Source: Elusimicrobium simillimum
Lineage (GTDB): Bacteria > Elusimicrobiota > Elusimicrobia > Elusimicrobiales > Elusimicrobiaceae
Assembly: GCF_049639735.1 (NCBI RefSeq)
Contig: NZ_JBEVVA010000003.1
Span: 1,178,001-1,242,000 of the forward strand
Direction of reading: 5' to 3'
DNA length: 64,000 nt
This document shows, one piece after another, positions 1-7,856 of this stretch (the stretch's first letter is position 1; the number at the start of each line of letters is the position of its first letter). The position numbers were made by a program, and so were the translations under genes. The notes beneath the pieces were generated by a model. That model searched no databases. It saw only the letters and a list, made by a program, of their open reading frames with translations, and was not told the origin of the DNA.

Positions 1-2
1 GG

Positions 3-857
3 TTAAAACCTGTTTACAGCGTAACAGTAGGCAACCAGCTTGACGCTACGGTTACAGACTACGCCTCTTACGCCGTGGAAGATGAAGACGTAAAAGTACT
101 GCTGCTTTATATAGAAGGCTTTAAATTTATGGACGGCAGAAACTTAGTCAATGTAGTAGAACGCGCCAAGGAACTGAATAAAGACGTTATAATCTATAAG
201 GCTGGCAGAACAGCGGCGGGCCAAAAGGCTGTTATGGGGCACACGGCCTCGATAGCGGGCTCCTACACCGTTACCAAAACCTTGCTTGAGCGCGCGGGCG
301 CTATAATGGCGGACACGTTTGAGGAATTTGAAACGTTGGCCAACATGTGCATGTCTTACAACAGGACCAACGGCAAAACATTTATGATAAGCAACGGCGG
401 CTTTGAAACCAGCGGCATGGCCGACAATATTGAAGACGGCGACGTTATAACCTGCCCGTTCCCGTCTGACAAACTAAAAGAAGAAATGAAAGCCGTACTT
501 AAAACCTATAAACTTGACAGCATTGTAGACGTGCGCAACCCCTTTGACATCACGCCCATGGCGCCCGACGCCGCCTACTTTGACATAATATCCGCCGCCG
601 CCAAAAGCGGCGAGTACGGCCAAATAGTGTATTCCATGATACCGCTGTCCCCCGTGGTAAAAACTTTGCCCGAGGAAAACCCCGATGTTTTTGCCAAACT
701 GGCCAAGCTAAAAGAAGAAACAGGCTTACCCGTATACGTTGTGGTGGCGGGGGGAGAGAAGTTTGACGTTTACGCCAGTATGGGCCGCGCGGAAGGGTTT
801 GTTGTAATGCGCGACGCCGACAAGCTGGTAAAAATGATAACCAAGTTTGTTAAGTAA
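3..857 (+). CDS. ADP-forming acyl-CoA synthetase (acetate-CoA ligase type), C-terminal part
   Basis: This is the 3' part of a gene that enters from the left edge; the frame is open from base 3, so the GTG at 75 is internal. The family (acetyl-CoA synthetase, ADP-forming / succinyl-CoA ligase superfamily) converts acyl-CoA + ADP + Pi to acid + CoA + ATP in the cytoplasm, a way to gain ATP in fermentation. Visible features are the GHTASIAG motif, whose histidine is the expected phospho-carrier, followed by a domain containing NPFDITPMAPDAAYF, which matches the third (ligase) domain. The CoA-binding Rossmann domain would lie off the window. It ends just before a strong terminator, so it is the last gene of its transcript. 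The substrate (acetate or another acid) cannot be told from this part. Confidence 0.72.
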   Translation, partial: LKPVYSVTVGNQLDATVTDYASYAVEDEDVKVLLLYIEGFKFMDGRNLVNVVERAKELNKDVIIYKAGRTAAGQKAVMGHTASIAGSYTVTKTLLERAGAIMADTFEEFETLANMCMSYNRTNGKTFMISNGGFETSGMADNIEDGDVITCPFPSDKLKEEMKAVLKTYKLDSIVDVRNPFDITPMAPDAAYFDIISAAAKSGEYGQIVYSMIPLSPVVKTLPEENPDVFAKLAKLKEETGLPVYVVVAGGEKFDVYASMGRAEGFVVMRDADKLVKMITKFVK

Positions 858-865
858 ATTACAAT

Positions 866-897
866 AAAAAAGCCCCGCAAAACGCGGGGCTTTTTTA
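866..897. terminator. rho-independent terminator, bidirectional
   Basis: The stem AGCCCCGC/GCGGGGCT is flanked by A-run and T-run on both sides. It lies between the acyl-CoA synthetase and the convergent membrane-protein gene and can serve both. Confidence 0.9.
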
Positions 898-899
898 TA

Positions 900-1916
900 T
901 TAGTATATCTCTATACTGTCAAAAACCGCGTCTGAAACCGCGTCCCTGCTGTTCTCCACTCTGTGGGTGGCGGCAATTGTCCACAGGTCGTTACCGTCAA
1001 CACACACCATAACTTTGTTTCTGGTGGAAAGACCTTTTAGGGTAAAGTCGCGGCGCTCACAGTCCACATTATCAATATTAACGGGCATAATTTCATAGTC
1101 AGATTTGCTGAAGGGAAAGTGCTCCATAATACTGTTAAACATTGTTTCTATATCCGGCTCCCCGTAAAACGTTGAGTGCCTTAGGGAAAACGCCAGGCCC
1201 GTAACATCACTGTCATAGGAGTAAACCTGATGTTCTGCTATTATTTCTTTAAACGCGGGGTCAGTAATTTCAGGCTCAAGAGTGAGAGTATAGGGGAACT
1301 CCACGCTTATACCGCCCTCAAGGTACTGCCTGGACGCTTGGGGTACGGTTTTAAGCGGCGGCGGCGTTTTAAACTCCGCCGCGAAGCTAAAGTATAAAAC
1401 AATAAAAGTAAATATTAAAGCAAGAATATCAGATATAACCAAAAAACCTTCCTTCTTACTTACGCCGCCGGTACCGTTAATAATAACCTGCATTACGGTA
1501 AGCAATACCGCCTGCACAAGCATGAAAAATATAACAAATAACAGCACAGGCATAATTTTAAACAGTATTTGTATAAATATTAATACAAGCGGGATAATAT
1601 AGAGAGCGGCGCTCTTTTTATATTTATTTACCAAAATCTCCGTCAGCGGGAAAATAAATATGAGCGAAAACACCGCGCGCCAAAACGGCATTATTTTGGA
1701 ATATGCCGGTGTGTTTTTCTTAAGCGTAGCCCATTGTTTATAGCACCAAAACGCTATGTAAACGCCCATAGTAAAAAACATTAAAATAAAAACTTTTACC
1801 GGGGATATTCTTCTAAACACCGGCGGGGTGTTGTCTGGCTGCTTGGCAGGCTGCGCAGGTGCGGGGGGAATATTTTGCGCGTCCGCTAAATTATTATTAA
1901 CATAAATTCTTTGCAT
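900..1916 (-). CDS. multi-pass membrane protein with DUF4234-like N-terminal segment
   Basis: 338 aa of unknown function. After a proline/alanine-rich cytoplasmic start (residues 1-35) comes FILMFFTMGVYIAFWCYKQW, which has the look of DUF4234 proteins (an aromatic-rich helix followed by W-x-x-L-K). Further hydrophobic helices follow around residues 75-180. The last 150 residues (after EFKTPPPLKTVP) are soluble and contain a predicted beta-rich extracytoplasmic or cytoplasmic domain. It starts with ATG at 1916, 15 nt after the upstream membrane gene, so the two are probably co-transcribed. DUF4234 membership is a recognition by pattern only. Confidence 0.6.
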   Translation of the reverse strand: MQRIYVNNNLADAQNIPPAPAQPAKQPDNTPPVFRRISPVKVFILMFFTMGVYIAFWCYKQWATLKKNTPAYSKIMPFWRAVFSLIFIFPLTEILVNKYKKSAALYIIPLVLIFIQILFKIMPVLLFVIFFMLVQAVLLTVMQVIINGTGGVSKKEGFLVISDILALIFTFIVLYFSFAAEFKTPPPLKTVPQASRQYLEGGISVEFPYTLTLEPEITDPAFKEIIAEHQVYSYDSDVTGLAFSLRHSTFYGEPDIETMFNSIMEHFPFSKSDYEIMPVNIDNVDCERRDFTLKGLSTRNKVMVCVDGNDLWTIAATHRVENSRDAVSDAVFDSIEIY

Positions 1917-1931
1917 AGTTCTCCTATAACG

Positions 1932-2408
1932 TTATTTATCTGAAATTATGCAGCGTTTTTTACCTGCTTTTATAAAAACTTCTCTTGTATCCACAAAATA
2001 TTTTTTAGGGTTTTTTACGTCGAAAAAAACATTTAATTCCTCCGGTATAAAGGGGGAAGGCTGAAAGTCAAACCCATGGCTTTTGTATATAACGCCGTTG
2101 TCGTCTTTAACTTCAATATAATAAACCGTTCTGCTGGTGTTTTTGCTTCTCTTTACCACATGCGTAGTGCGTGAAAAGCGCATAGGCTGCACGGCGCCGT
2201 ATTTCAAAAGTTTATTGGCGCGCCTTACCCGTAAAATATCCATTATTATAACAGGGGCAAACATAAGCGTAAGCACGGCGAGCATAAAGAGCGCCGGGTA
2301 AAACTTGCTACCGCTGTTATTAATACCCGCAAAAAAGAATATGGCAAAAATAAAAACCATCACCGCCATAGCTATATATATTTTTAAATTGTGTTTATAC
2401 TCGTGCAT
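1932..2408 (-). CDS. small membrane protein, DUF3592-like
   Basis: 158 aa with two N-terminal hydrophobic helices (about residues 9-28 and 36-58). A soluble part follows with TSRTVYYIEVKDDNGVIYKS and FFDVKNPKKYFVD, the alternating strand pattern typical of DUF3592-type domains (a small beta domain attached to membrane helices). It is the first gene of a two-gene minus-strand unit, divergent from the arsR operon. Function unknown. Confidence 0.55.
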   Translation of the reverse strand: MHEYKHNLKIYIAMAVMVFIFAIFFFAGINNSGSKFYPALFMLAVLTLMFAPVIIMDILRVRRANKLLKYGAVQPMRFSRTTHVVKRSKNTSRTVYYIEVKDDNGVIYKSHGFDFQPSPFIPEELNVFFDVKNPKKYFVDTREVFIKAGKKRCIISDK

Positions 2409-2460
2409 TTTAATTCCCCGTTACAATTCATATTACAAATTTTTGAAATAAAAAATACTA

Positions 2461-2489
2461 TTGACAAAACATAAATTAAGTTCTATAAT
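2461..2489 (+). promoter_or_regulatory. sigma70 promoter of the arsR operon
   Basis: Perfect consensus TTGACA (2461-2466), 17-nt spacer, TATAAT (2484-2489), 43 nt upstream of the chosen arsR start. The 10-bp palindrome ATTCTAGAAT (2488-2497) overlaps the -10 box. Confidence 0.88.
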
Positions 2490-2498
2490 TCTAGAATC

Positions 2499-2515
2499 AT
2501 GGAACTAGTTTCCAT
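2499..2515 (+). promoter_or_regulatory. candidate ArsR operator
   Basis: Inverted repeat ATGGAA-CTAGT-TTCCAT immediately downstream of the -10 box, covering the expected transcription start. A palindrome here fits autorepression by the dimeric winged-helix regulator encoded next. No binding evidence. Confidence 0.6.
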
Positions 2516-2531
2516 ACACTTTGGAGGACGT

Positions 2532-2945
2532 ATGAAAATATCACAAGTAGGTAATATTTTTGCGGCGCTGTCGCAGGAATCACGTTTGAAAATATTCCGC
2601 ACGCTGGTAAAACACGGCGACAAAGGCCTGTGCGCGGGCGATATAAGTAAAGAGCTTAAAATAACAAAAAACACTCTTTCTTTTCACCTGCTGCTGCTTA
2701 CCCAGGCGGGGCTTTTGCAAAAGCGTAAGGAGGGATTATTCCTTTTTTATTCTGTCAATTTTGAGGCTATTAAAGACATAATAGATTTTCTGTTAGTAGA
2801 CTGCTGCGCGGCTGAGGGGGCATGCACCAGGTGTAACGTGTTTGACGCTCTTGAGGAAAAACACCGCGAAAATTGCCACTGCGACCACGACAAGGAAGCG
2901 GCGGCCCCGGCAAAAACTAAAAAAACAATAAAAAAGAGGAAATAA
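2532..2945 (+). CDS. ArsR/SmtB-family metalloregulator
   Basis: 137 aa from the ATG at 2532, chosen because GGAGG sits 5 nt upstream; the ATG at 2499 lies inside the operator and too close to the promoter. The protein is a winged-helix repressor: LSQESRLKIFRTLVKHGDKGLCAGDISKELKI...TLSFHLLLLTQAGLLQKRKEGLFLFYSVN is the ArsR core with recognition helix TLSFHLLLL. Cysteines cluster at the C-terminus (VDCCAAEGACTRC and NCHC, then histidines), not as the usual alpha3 CxC, so the inducer site is probably C-terminal. Placed at the head of an operon with an ArsP-type permease, it probably senses arsenite or an organoarsenical; the exact metal is inferred from context. Confidence 0.85.
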   Translation: MKISQVGNIFAALSQESRLKIFRTLVKHGDKGLCAGDISKELKITKNTLSFHLLLLTQAGLLQKRKEGLFLFYSVNFEAIKDIIDFLLVDCCAAEGACTRCNVFDALEEKHRENCHCDHDKEAAAPAKTKKTIKKRK

Positions 2946-2947
2946 CT

Positions 2948-3055
2948 ATGTTTGATAAATTAATTAAAAAATTTGATAAATGGCTTAAAAAAGAATCTGA
3001 AAAACCCTGTCACTGCGGTGACAAATCAGGCGTGTGCGAAAAGGACGGTAAATAG
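2948..3055 (+). CDS. 35-aa cysteine-bearing microprotein
   Basis: A short gene between arsR and the permease: ATG at 2948 with AGAGGA 7 nt upstream, stop at 3053, and the permease ATG 2 nt later. The product is lysine-rich and amphipathic at its start (MFDKLIKKFDKWLKK), then carries CHCGDKSGVC. Three cysteines and a histidine in 10 residues suggest metal binding, either as a metallochaperone feeding the permease or as a membrane-surface tether. I recognise no family. Operon placement, RBS and lack of spare sequence support that it is real. Confidence 0.65.
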   Translation: MFDKLIKKFDKWLKKESEKPCHCGDKSGVCEKDGK

Positions 3056-3057
3056 CT

Positions 3058-4005
3058 ATGGAGACCCTGGTAAACAACCTGCTTACAACCGCCGGGCTGG
3101 ACATTACAACCCGCTTTGGCGGCGCGGTGTCATTTTTTATATACGACAGCATTAAAATTTTACTGCTGCTGTTCTTTATGATATCTGCCATTGGCGTGGT
3201 GCGCACGTATTTTGGCAAAGATAAAATGGAAAAGTACCTTGGCAGCAGAAATAAATTTATAAGCAGTTTTTTTGCCGCCTTATTCGCTATTTTTACGCCG
3301 TTTTGTTCGTGCTCATCCGTACCTATATTTTTAAGTTTGGTAAGAATGAGAATACCTTTTGCCGCCAGCATTTGTTTTTTGGCGGTGTCGCCGCTTGTTA
3401 ACGAATACCTTGTGGCGCTTATGCCCGGCTACTTTGGCATAAAAATAGTAGCTATTTACATAATAGGCGGCATAACCGTGGGTATGGCCGGCGGCTGGGT
3501 GCTGGAAAAACTGGGTATGGAAAAATATATTGAGGCGCACGCCAGCGGCAACGCGCCGGAAAACATGGTTTTTAACAGTTTTAAAGAAAGAGTTTCTTTT
3601 GGCGTTAACGAGGGCAAAGACATAGTAAAAAAATTGTGGATATGGATTTTGGCGGGCGTCGCGCTGGGCGCCGCCATACATAATTATGTGCCCGATGAAA
3701 CTATACTTAAAATAGCCAACTTTGGCGGCGTTTTCAGCGTGCCTTTAGCGGTGCTTATAGGCGCGCCCGTATACGGCAGCTGCGCGGGCGTGGTGCCCAT
3801 AGCGGTGGTAATGTTTAGTAAGCCAATTCCCCTGGGGACGACGCTGGCGTTCTTAATGTCCGTATCAGCCATGAGCCTGCCCGAGGCCATACTGCTAAGA
3901 AGCGTGATGAAACTGAAACTTTTGGCGGCGTTTTTTGCTACTATAATTGTTGGAATAATCATACTTGGTTACGCCATCAATTTTATAGCGCCTTACGTTT
4001 TATAA
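3058..4005 (+). CDS. arsP: ArsP/YraQ-type permease
   Basis: 315 aa and about 8-10 membrane helices. The signature FTPFCSCSSVPIFL near residue 80 and a second GAPVYGSCAGVVPI near residue 240 mark the predicted permease family PF03773 (ArsP, YraQ). Members export trivalent organoarsenicals; others are uncharacterised metal or metalloid permeases. Co-transcription with an ArsR repressor and a cysteine microprotein supports a metalloid efflux role. The ATG at 3058 is preceded by AAGGACGG. The symbol is by family resemblance; substrate specificity is unproven. Confidence 0.78.
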   Translation: METLVNNLLTTAGLDITTRFGGAVSFFIYDSIKILLLLFFMISAIGVVRTYFGKDKMEKYLGSRNKFISSFFAALFAIFTPFCSCSSVPIFLSLVRMRIPFAASICFLAVSPLVNEYLVALMPGYFGIKIVAIYIIGGITVGMAGGWVLEKLGMEKYIEAHASGNAPENMVFNSFKERVSFGVNEGKDIVKKLWIWILAGVALGAAIHNYVPDETILKIANFGGVFSVPLAVLIGAPVYGSCAGVVPIAVVMFSKPIPLGTTLAFLMSVSAMSLPEAILLRSVMKLKLLAAFFATIIVGIIILGYAINFIAPYVL

Positions 4006-4014
4006 GGGGGAAAC

Positions 4015-5004
4015 ATGTACCTGCCAAACAAAGAAAGATACGACAAAATGGTGTACCGCCGCTGCGGTAACAGCGGCATAAGGCTGCCGTTAATATCGCT
4101 GGGCCTGTGGCACAACTTTGGCGACGGGGACGATTTTGACAATATGGTAGAAATGCTTACAACAGCCTTTGACCTTGGCATAACCCACTTTGATCTTGCC
4201 AACAACTATGGGTTCCCTGTTGTAGGAAGCGCCGAAGAAAACTTTGGCACTATAATTAACGACGAACTTTACCGCTACCGTGACCAAATGATAATATCTA
4301 CCAAAGCGGGTTACACCATGTGGGAAGGCCCGTATGGCGACTGGGGCAGCCGCAAATATTTGCTGTCCAGCTTAGACGCCAGCCTTAAACGTATGCGCCT
4401 TGATTATGTGGATATTTTTTATTCGCACCGTTTTGACCCTAATACACCTTTAGAGGAAACCATGGGCGCCTTAGCCTCCGCCGTTAAACAGGGCAAAGCT
4501 TTGTACGTAGGCATATCTAACTACGGGCCGGAGGAAACCAAACAGGCCGTGGCCATACTAAAAAATATGGGCGTGCCGCTGTTAATACACCAGCCCAAAT
4601 ATTCTATGTTTGTAAGAACGCCTGAAGAGGGGCTGTTTAAAACGCTTAAAGAGACAGGCGTGGGTTCCATAGTATTCAGCCCGTTGGCGCAGGGCCTTTT
4701 GGCCGGGCGCTACCTTAACGGTATACCGCTGGACTCCAGGGTAAAAACATCCGGCATTTTTCTTAAAGAAGAGTCTATTACCGAGGAAAATGTGGAGAAG
4801 ACCAAAAAGCTTAACGAGATAGCCATTGCACGCGGCCAAAACTTAGCGCAAATGGCTTTGGCCTGGGTTTTACGTGAAGACTGCGTAACATCCGCCCTTA
4901 TAGGCGCCAGCCGCGCGGAGCAGATAATAGATAACGTAAAAGCGTTGGCCAACCTGGACTTTACCAAAGAAGAACTGGACGCTATAGATAAAATATTAGG
5001 TTAA
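4015..5004 (+). CDS. aldo/keto reductase, YghZ-like
   Basis: 329 aa, the usual length. The TIM-barrel NADPH-dependent reductase motifs are FDLANNYG (catalytic Tyr region), ISTKAGY, YVDIFYSHRFDPNTPLEET, SNYGPEE and the C-terminal cofactor-binding ALIGASRAEQI. It most resembles the YghZ/MgrA group (L-glyceraldehyde-3-phosphate or methylglyoxal reductase). It starts 9 nt after the permease stop with AAGGGGG as RBS, so it may be read from the arsR promoter; whether it shares the metalloid job is unclear. Confidence 0.85.
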   Translation: MYLPNKERYDKMVYRRCGNSGIRLPLISLGLWHNFGDGDDFDNMVEMLTTAFDLGITHFDLANNYGFPVVGSAEENFGTIINDELYRYRDQMIISTKAGYTMWEGPYGDWGSRKYLLSSLDASLKRMRLDYVDIFYSHRFDPNTPLEETMGALASAVKQGKALYVGISNYGPEETKQAVAILKNMGVPLLIHQPKYSMFVRTPEEGLFKTLKETGVGSIVFSPLAQGLLAGRYLNGIPLDSRVKTSGIFLKEESITEENVEKTKKLNEIAIARGQNLAQMALAWVLREDCVTSALIGASRAEQIIDNVKALANLDFTKEELDAIDKILG

Positions 5005-5010
5005 TATAAT

Positions 5011-5139
5011 AATAAAGTCATGCTGAGGAGGCGCGCCAACGCGTCTACGTAGGCATCTACCGCTTTGAAACTATTGTAGTTTTTATAAGGTAGATCCTCA
5101 CGTTTTTGCGTTGACGCAAAAACTCAGGATGACTTTATT
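5011..5139. repeat. 129-bp foldback intergenic element
   Basis: Ends are a 17-bp inverted repeat with one mismatch (AATAAAGTCATGCTGAG at 5011, complement CTCAGGATGACTTTATT at 5123). Inside are a second pair (GCATCTACC / GGTAGAT) and the perfect hairpin TTTTTGCGT-TG-ACGCAAAAA at 5103-5122. No coding potential. It lies between convergent genes and may also terminate transcription. Confidence 0.7.
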
Positions 5140-5160
5140 TTTTTGATATCTCAAAAAATA

Positions 5161-6351
5161 TTAAAAAAACGTAACTTCGGGCGCGGCGGACGCGCCGCTA
5201 AAGTGCGTGTGTACGGCGTAGCGTAACGCGTCCATAGTATGGTCGTTAAACTTAACGGGCTCTTCCAGCACAACGCCGTTAAGGTCGGTCTTCCATGAAT
5301 ATGTTTGTATTTCTTGAGTAAGATTGGCCGAGCCTTTTACTATAAACAGCTTTTTGGCTTTCAAACTCAAAATACCCTGTTTTACCGCCTTATGGGCGGG
5401 TTTTACGTTAAAGCCGGCCTGCGCTATTTCTTGTATCCTGTCAGGCTCGGCGGCGTCGGCGTAGATAGTTTGGTGGCGCTCTGCGGGGGGAATGTGGCGG
5501 GCAAGCTCTTTTATTAAATCCCCGTTGGTAAGGCCTGACGCATACAGCTTTTCCTCCGCAGTTAACCCGGCGTCGGTTATATAAACCTTAACAAGCGCGC
5601 TGGGGTTATTAAAACCAAAGTCCAGGCCCCATATAATGTCGTCCGTCTGCGGCGGAGCATCGACAAAAGTATAATTATCATAAATAACGCTTTTACTCTG
5701 CCCCCACTGGCCAAGGGCAAAAATACGGTAGTAGTTTTCATCCGCAGTACGTAAGCTGAGCAAGGTGTTGACATAGTCTTTACTTAAAAAAGGATTGTCT
5801 TTGTAAGAACTGTGTATAACCTGCGTATCCGCCGCAGCAAGCAGTTTTGTGGCTATCCAGGACTCTGCGTCAGATGGGTTGAGAGTTAAAAATATTTGGT
5901 TTTTATGCCCCTGTGCGGCGGGGGCGGAAAGGCGGGTAAGCAGCGTAATATAGTCGTCGTAGGTAAACTCAGTCGCTTCTTCCATCCATATATAGTTAAA
6001 CTCTGAGGAGCGTATTTTCTCAGGGTCGTCCAGTGAAAAAAACTGCACCCTGCTGCCGCCAAGCATATAATAATGTTCCATTTTATTATGCTTTTTGGCG
6101 TTATACAGGCCGTACTTTTTAAGCAGGTCTATAAATAAGCGATAGGCCGTCATTTTTAAGGCAGGCATGGTTTTGCGGGTTATGCCTACCGTTATACCCT
6201 GCAGGTTTTGCGCGCGCATTATAAGCAGCTGCGCCAAAGCGTAACTTTTACCGCTGCGCGCGCCGCCTACGTTTACCACAGTGCGGGCCGCCGCTTTATT
6301 GTTTGCCTTAAAAACACGCGCCACTATGGCTTTAAGCGGCGGTTGTGTCAT
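5161..6351 (-). CDS. phage terminase large subunit (PBSX type)
   Basis: 396 aa, full family length. It is the packaging motor and nuclease of tailed phages. The ATPase Walker A is GGARSGKS (about residue 28) and Walker B is YIWMEEATEF (about residue 122). The RNase H-like nuclease shows GLDFGFNNPSALV, ADAAEPDRI and DHTMDALRYA, so the three expected acidic positions are present. It overlaps the upstream small-subunit gene by 20 bp. No portal, capsid or tail genes are near, so this is a domesticated or relic cassette, or a gene-transfer-agent part. Confidence 0.85.
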   Translation of the reverse strand: MTQPPLKAIVARVFKANNKAAARTVVNVGGARSGKSYALAQLLIMRAQNLQGITVGITRKTMPALKMTAYRLFIDLLKKYGLYNAKKHNKMEHYYMLGGSRVQFFSLDDPEKIRSSEFNYIWMEEATEFTYDDYITLLTRLSAPAAQGHKNQIFLTLNPSDAESWIATKLLAAADTQVIHSSYKDNPFLSKDYVNTLLSLRTADENYYRIFALGQWGQSKSVIYDNYTFVDAPPQTDDIIWGLDFGFNNPSALVKVYITDAGLTAEEKLYASGLTNGDLIKELARHIPPAERHQTIYADAAEPDRIQEIAQAGFNVKPAHKAVKQGILSLKAKKLFIVKGSANLTQEIQTYSWKTDLNGVVLEEPVKFNDHTMDALRYAVHTHFSGASAAPEVTFF

Positions 6352-6718
6352 CGGTTAATTCCGTAAATATAATTTGCGCGCCTTGCGGGGAGGACGCGGG
6401 CTGTGCGGCGGGCTTTGATTTATTGTATTTCTCTGGCAAGCGGTTGCTTAGGGCAAAGGAAAGGATACTGGCGGATTTGGTTTTTAAAGCGGCGTCTAAG
6501 AAAGCCAGTTCAAGTTTAAGGTTAACTATACTGTCAAATTTGGCGCTAAATTCCCGGTCTTTTTCCAAATAACCGTAAAAACGCATAAATTCAAGCCCCG
6601 CGGCTTCCAGCGCGGCTTCCACGCTTTGTGGTTTTTGTAATTCTTTAAGAAATGCTTTTTTGCTTTTTGCGGCGGTACTATGGTCCGCCTTAGGTTTAAA
6701 AATATTGTCTAATGTCAT
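6332..6718 (-). CDS. terminase small subunit-like protein
   Basis: 128 aa from the ATG at 6718. A longer reading from 6757 is possible, but that ATG sits 3 nt after the -10 box, before the expected transcript start. The middle (residues 25-110) has the pattern of small terminase DNA-recognition proteins: a helix-turn-helix-like SVEAALEAAGL...FYGYLEKDREFSAKFD and the common tail FALSNRLPEKYNKS. Small subunits bind pac/cos DNA and regulate the large subunit. The tail after residue 100 is low-complexity. Assignment leans on the overlapping large-subunit gene. Confidence 0.6.
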   Translation of the reverse strand: MTLDNIFKPKADHSTAAKSKKAFLKELQKPQSVEAALEAAGLEFMRFYGYLEKDREFSAKFDSIVNLKLELAFLDAALKTKSASILSFALSNRLPEKYNKSKPAAQPASSPQGAQIIFTELTDDTTAA

Positions 6719-6759
6719 AATGTCATAAATTTGGGTTTTATGACGGCTTCCTGCCATGT

Positions 6760-6788
6760 ATTATACCAAATTTTAGTTTACATATCAA
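6760..6788 (-). promoter_or_regulatory. sigma70 promoter of the terminase pair
   Basis: On the minus strand TTGATA (6783-6788), 17-nt spacer, TATAAT (6760-6765). It places the start of transcription near 6753 and argues for the 6718 ATG. A near-consensus promoter suggests that the pair is expressed outside any phage programme. Confidence 0.7.
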
Positions 6789-6824
6789 CTAATCGGCCGC
6801 GCAAGAATTTGGTAGAATTTAAAT

Positions 6825-7196
6825 ATGGCTATATTAAAAGAATTTATTATTGTCGGGCTGGGCGGTTTTTTAGGCGCGGGCGGCAGACATGTTATTAATG
6901 TATACCTTGCCGAGCATACGCTCAGGCACGGGTTCCACTTTGGTACGTTGGCGGTTAATATAATAGGCTCTTTCCTTATAGGTCTGCTGGCGGCGCAGAC
7001 TTCTAACCACCTGAGACTATTTTTGGTAGTGGGTATTTTAGGCGGGTTTACCACGTTTTCGGCCTTTTCATATGAGACGGTAGGTCTGCTGCAAAACGGG
7101 GCGGTAGTTAAAGGGCTGTTAAATATATTTTTAAATGTTACACTTTGTTTAATAGGCGTGTTTATCGGCCTTAAAACAGCAAAATTATTTTTTTAA
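6825..7196 (+). CDS. crcB: CrcB/Fluc fluoride channel
   Basis: 123 aa, four membrane helices, the normal size for this dual-topology dimeric fluoride exporter of the inner membrane. Diagnostic motifs are GGFLGAGGRH at the start of helix 1, FGTLAVNIIGSFLIG in helix 2 (the conserved Asn of the pore) and GGFTTFSAFSYE in helix 3 (sodium site and Phe-box). The start at 6825 has only a weak RBS. No fluoride riboswitch could be seen in the 70 nt upstream. It is followed 13 nt later by osmC. Confidence 0.92.
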   Translation: MAILKEFIIVGLGGFLGAGGRHVINVYLAEHTLRHGFHFGTLAVNIIGSFLIGLLAAQTSNHLRLFLVVGILGGFTTFSAFSYETVGLLQNGAVVKGLLNIFLNVTLCLIGVFIGLKTAKLFF

Positions 7197-7209
7197 AACA
7201 GGAGGGTAT

Positions 7210-7608
7210 ATGACAAAAATAATGACAGAATATTTGGGGGACGACCAAGTAAAATCCACCCACGAACATACCAAAGACACTATGGTAACGGATTTGCCGC
7301 CTGATAACGGGGGTAAAGGCAGAACGTTTTCACCTACAGATATTTTTGCAGCGTCTCTTGGCGCTTGCGCTTTAACAATTATGGGCAAACTGGCCGAGCG
7401 TAAAGGGCACGACCTTAAAGGCGCTAAAATAGAGGTAGATAAAATTATGGCCGACAGCCCGCGCCGCGTTGGCAAGTTTATTTTACAAATTGAACTGCCC
7501 GCTAACCTTACCGCGGAAGAAAAGGCTATGTATGTAAACACATTACACAGCTGTCCGGTGCATAACTCTTTAAACCCGGAAATTAAAGTTGAGGTAAATG
7601 TAAAATAG
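7210..7608 (+). CDS. OsmC/Ohr-family peroxiredoxin-like protein
   Basis: 132 aa. The family reduces organic hydroperoxides with a pair of cysteines; both are present here as SLGACALTIM (about residue 55) and HSCPVHNSL (about residue 118). The upstream RBS GGAGGG at 7201-7206 is strong. It lies 13 nt after crcB and is probably the second gene of that transcript, ended by the hairpin at 7637-7690. It belongs to the YhfA/OsmC-like branch and not clearly to Ohr. Confidence 0.85.
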   Translation: MTKIMTEYLGDDQVKSTHEHTKDTMVTDLPPDNGGKGRTFSPTDIFAASLGACALTIMGKLAERKGHDLKGAKIEVDKIMADSPRRVGKFILQIELPANLTAEEKAMYVNTLHSCPVHNSLNPEIKVEVNVK

Positions 7609-7636
7609 TCCTATAAAAAAGTCCTACAAAATTTAG

Positions 7637-7690
7637 CTAAAAAAGTTCATGTTTTTAAAAATCTTAAAAACATGAACTTTTTTGTTTTTT
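7637..7690 (+). terminator. rho-independent terminator after osmC
   Basis: Long AT-rich stem AAAAAGTTCATGTTTTTA / TAAAAACATGAACTTTTT with a short loop, then T-run to 7690. Confidence 0.85.
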
Positions 7691-7767
7691 ACCATTTCAA
7701 GCATTTCTTAGACGTAAAACCCACTTTTATATCATTTTTGGCATAGTACAAAAGTCCTATGTCCGCG

Positions 7768-7785
7768 TAGGCCTTTTGGCCCTGG
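7768..7785 (+). promoter_or_regulatory. conserved palindromic element, copy A
   Basis: TAGGCCTTTTGGCCCTGG, containing the inverted repeat AGGCC-TTTT-GGCC(C/T), 71 nt before the giant-protein start. Essentially the same 18-mer lies upstream of two other secreted-protein genes (minus-strand copies at 47307-47324 and 48262-48279). It is probably a transcription-factor site; AGTCCTATG just upstream (7753-7761) may be a half-site. Confidence 0.65.
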
Positions 7786-7856
7786 TTAAAAAATTTTTTT
7801 AGTGTTAGAATTCAAGTGTAAGGCAATAAAATATGTACTAACACGGGGAATTTAAT

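Noticed and set aside
2483..2674. 63-codon frame antisense to arsR
   Set aside because: Complement of the clearly coding arsR start region and its operator; no RBS.
5161..6757. Prophage
   Set aside because: Only the two terminase genes; flanks are unrelated bacterial genes, with no integrase or attachment sites.
6766..6824. Fluoride riboswitch before crcB
   Set aside because: The leader is about 60-70 nt, already used by the divergent promoter, and lacks the expected pseudoknot sequences.
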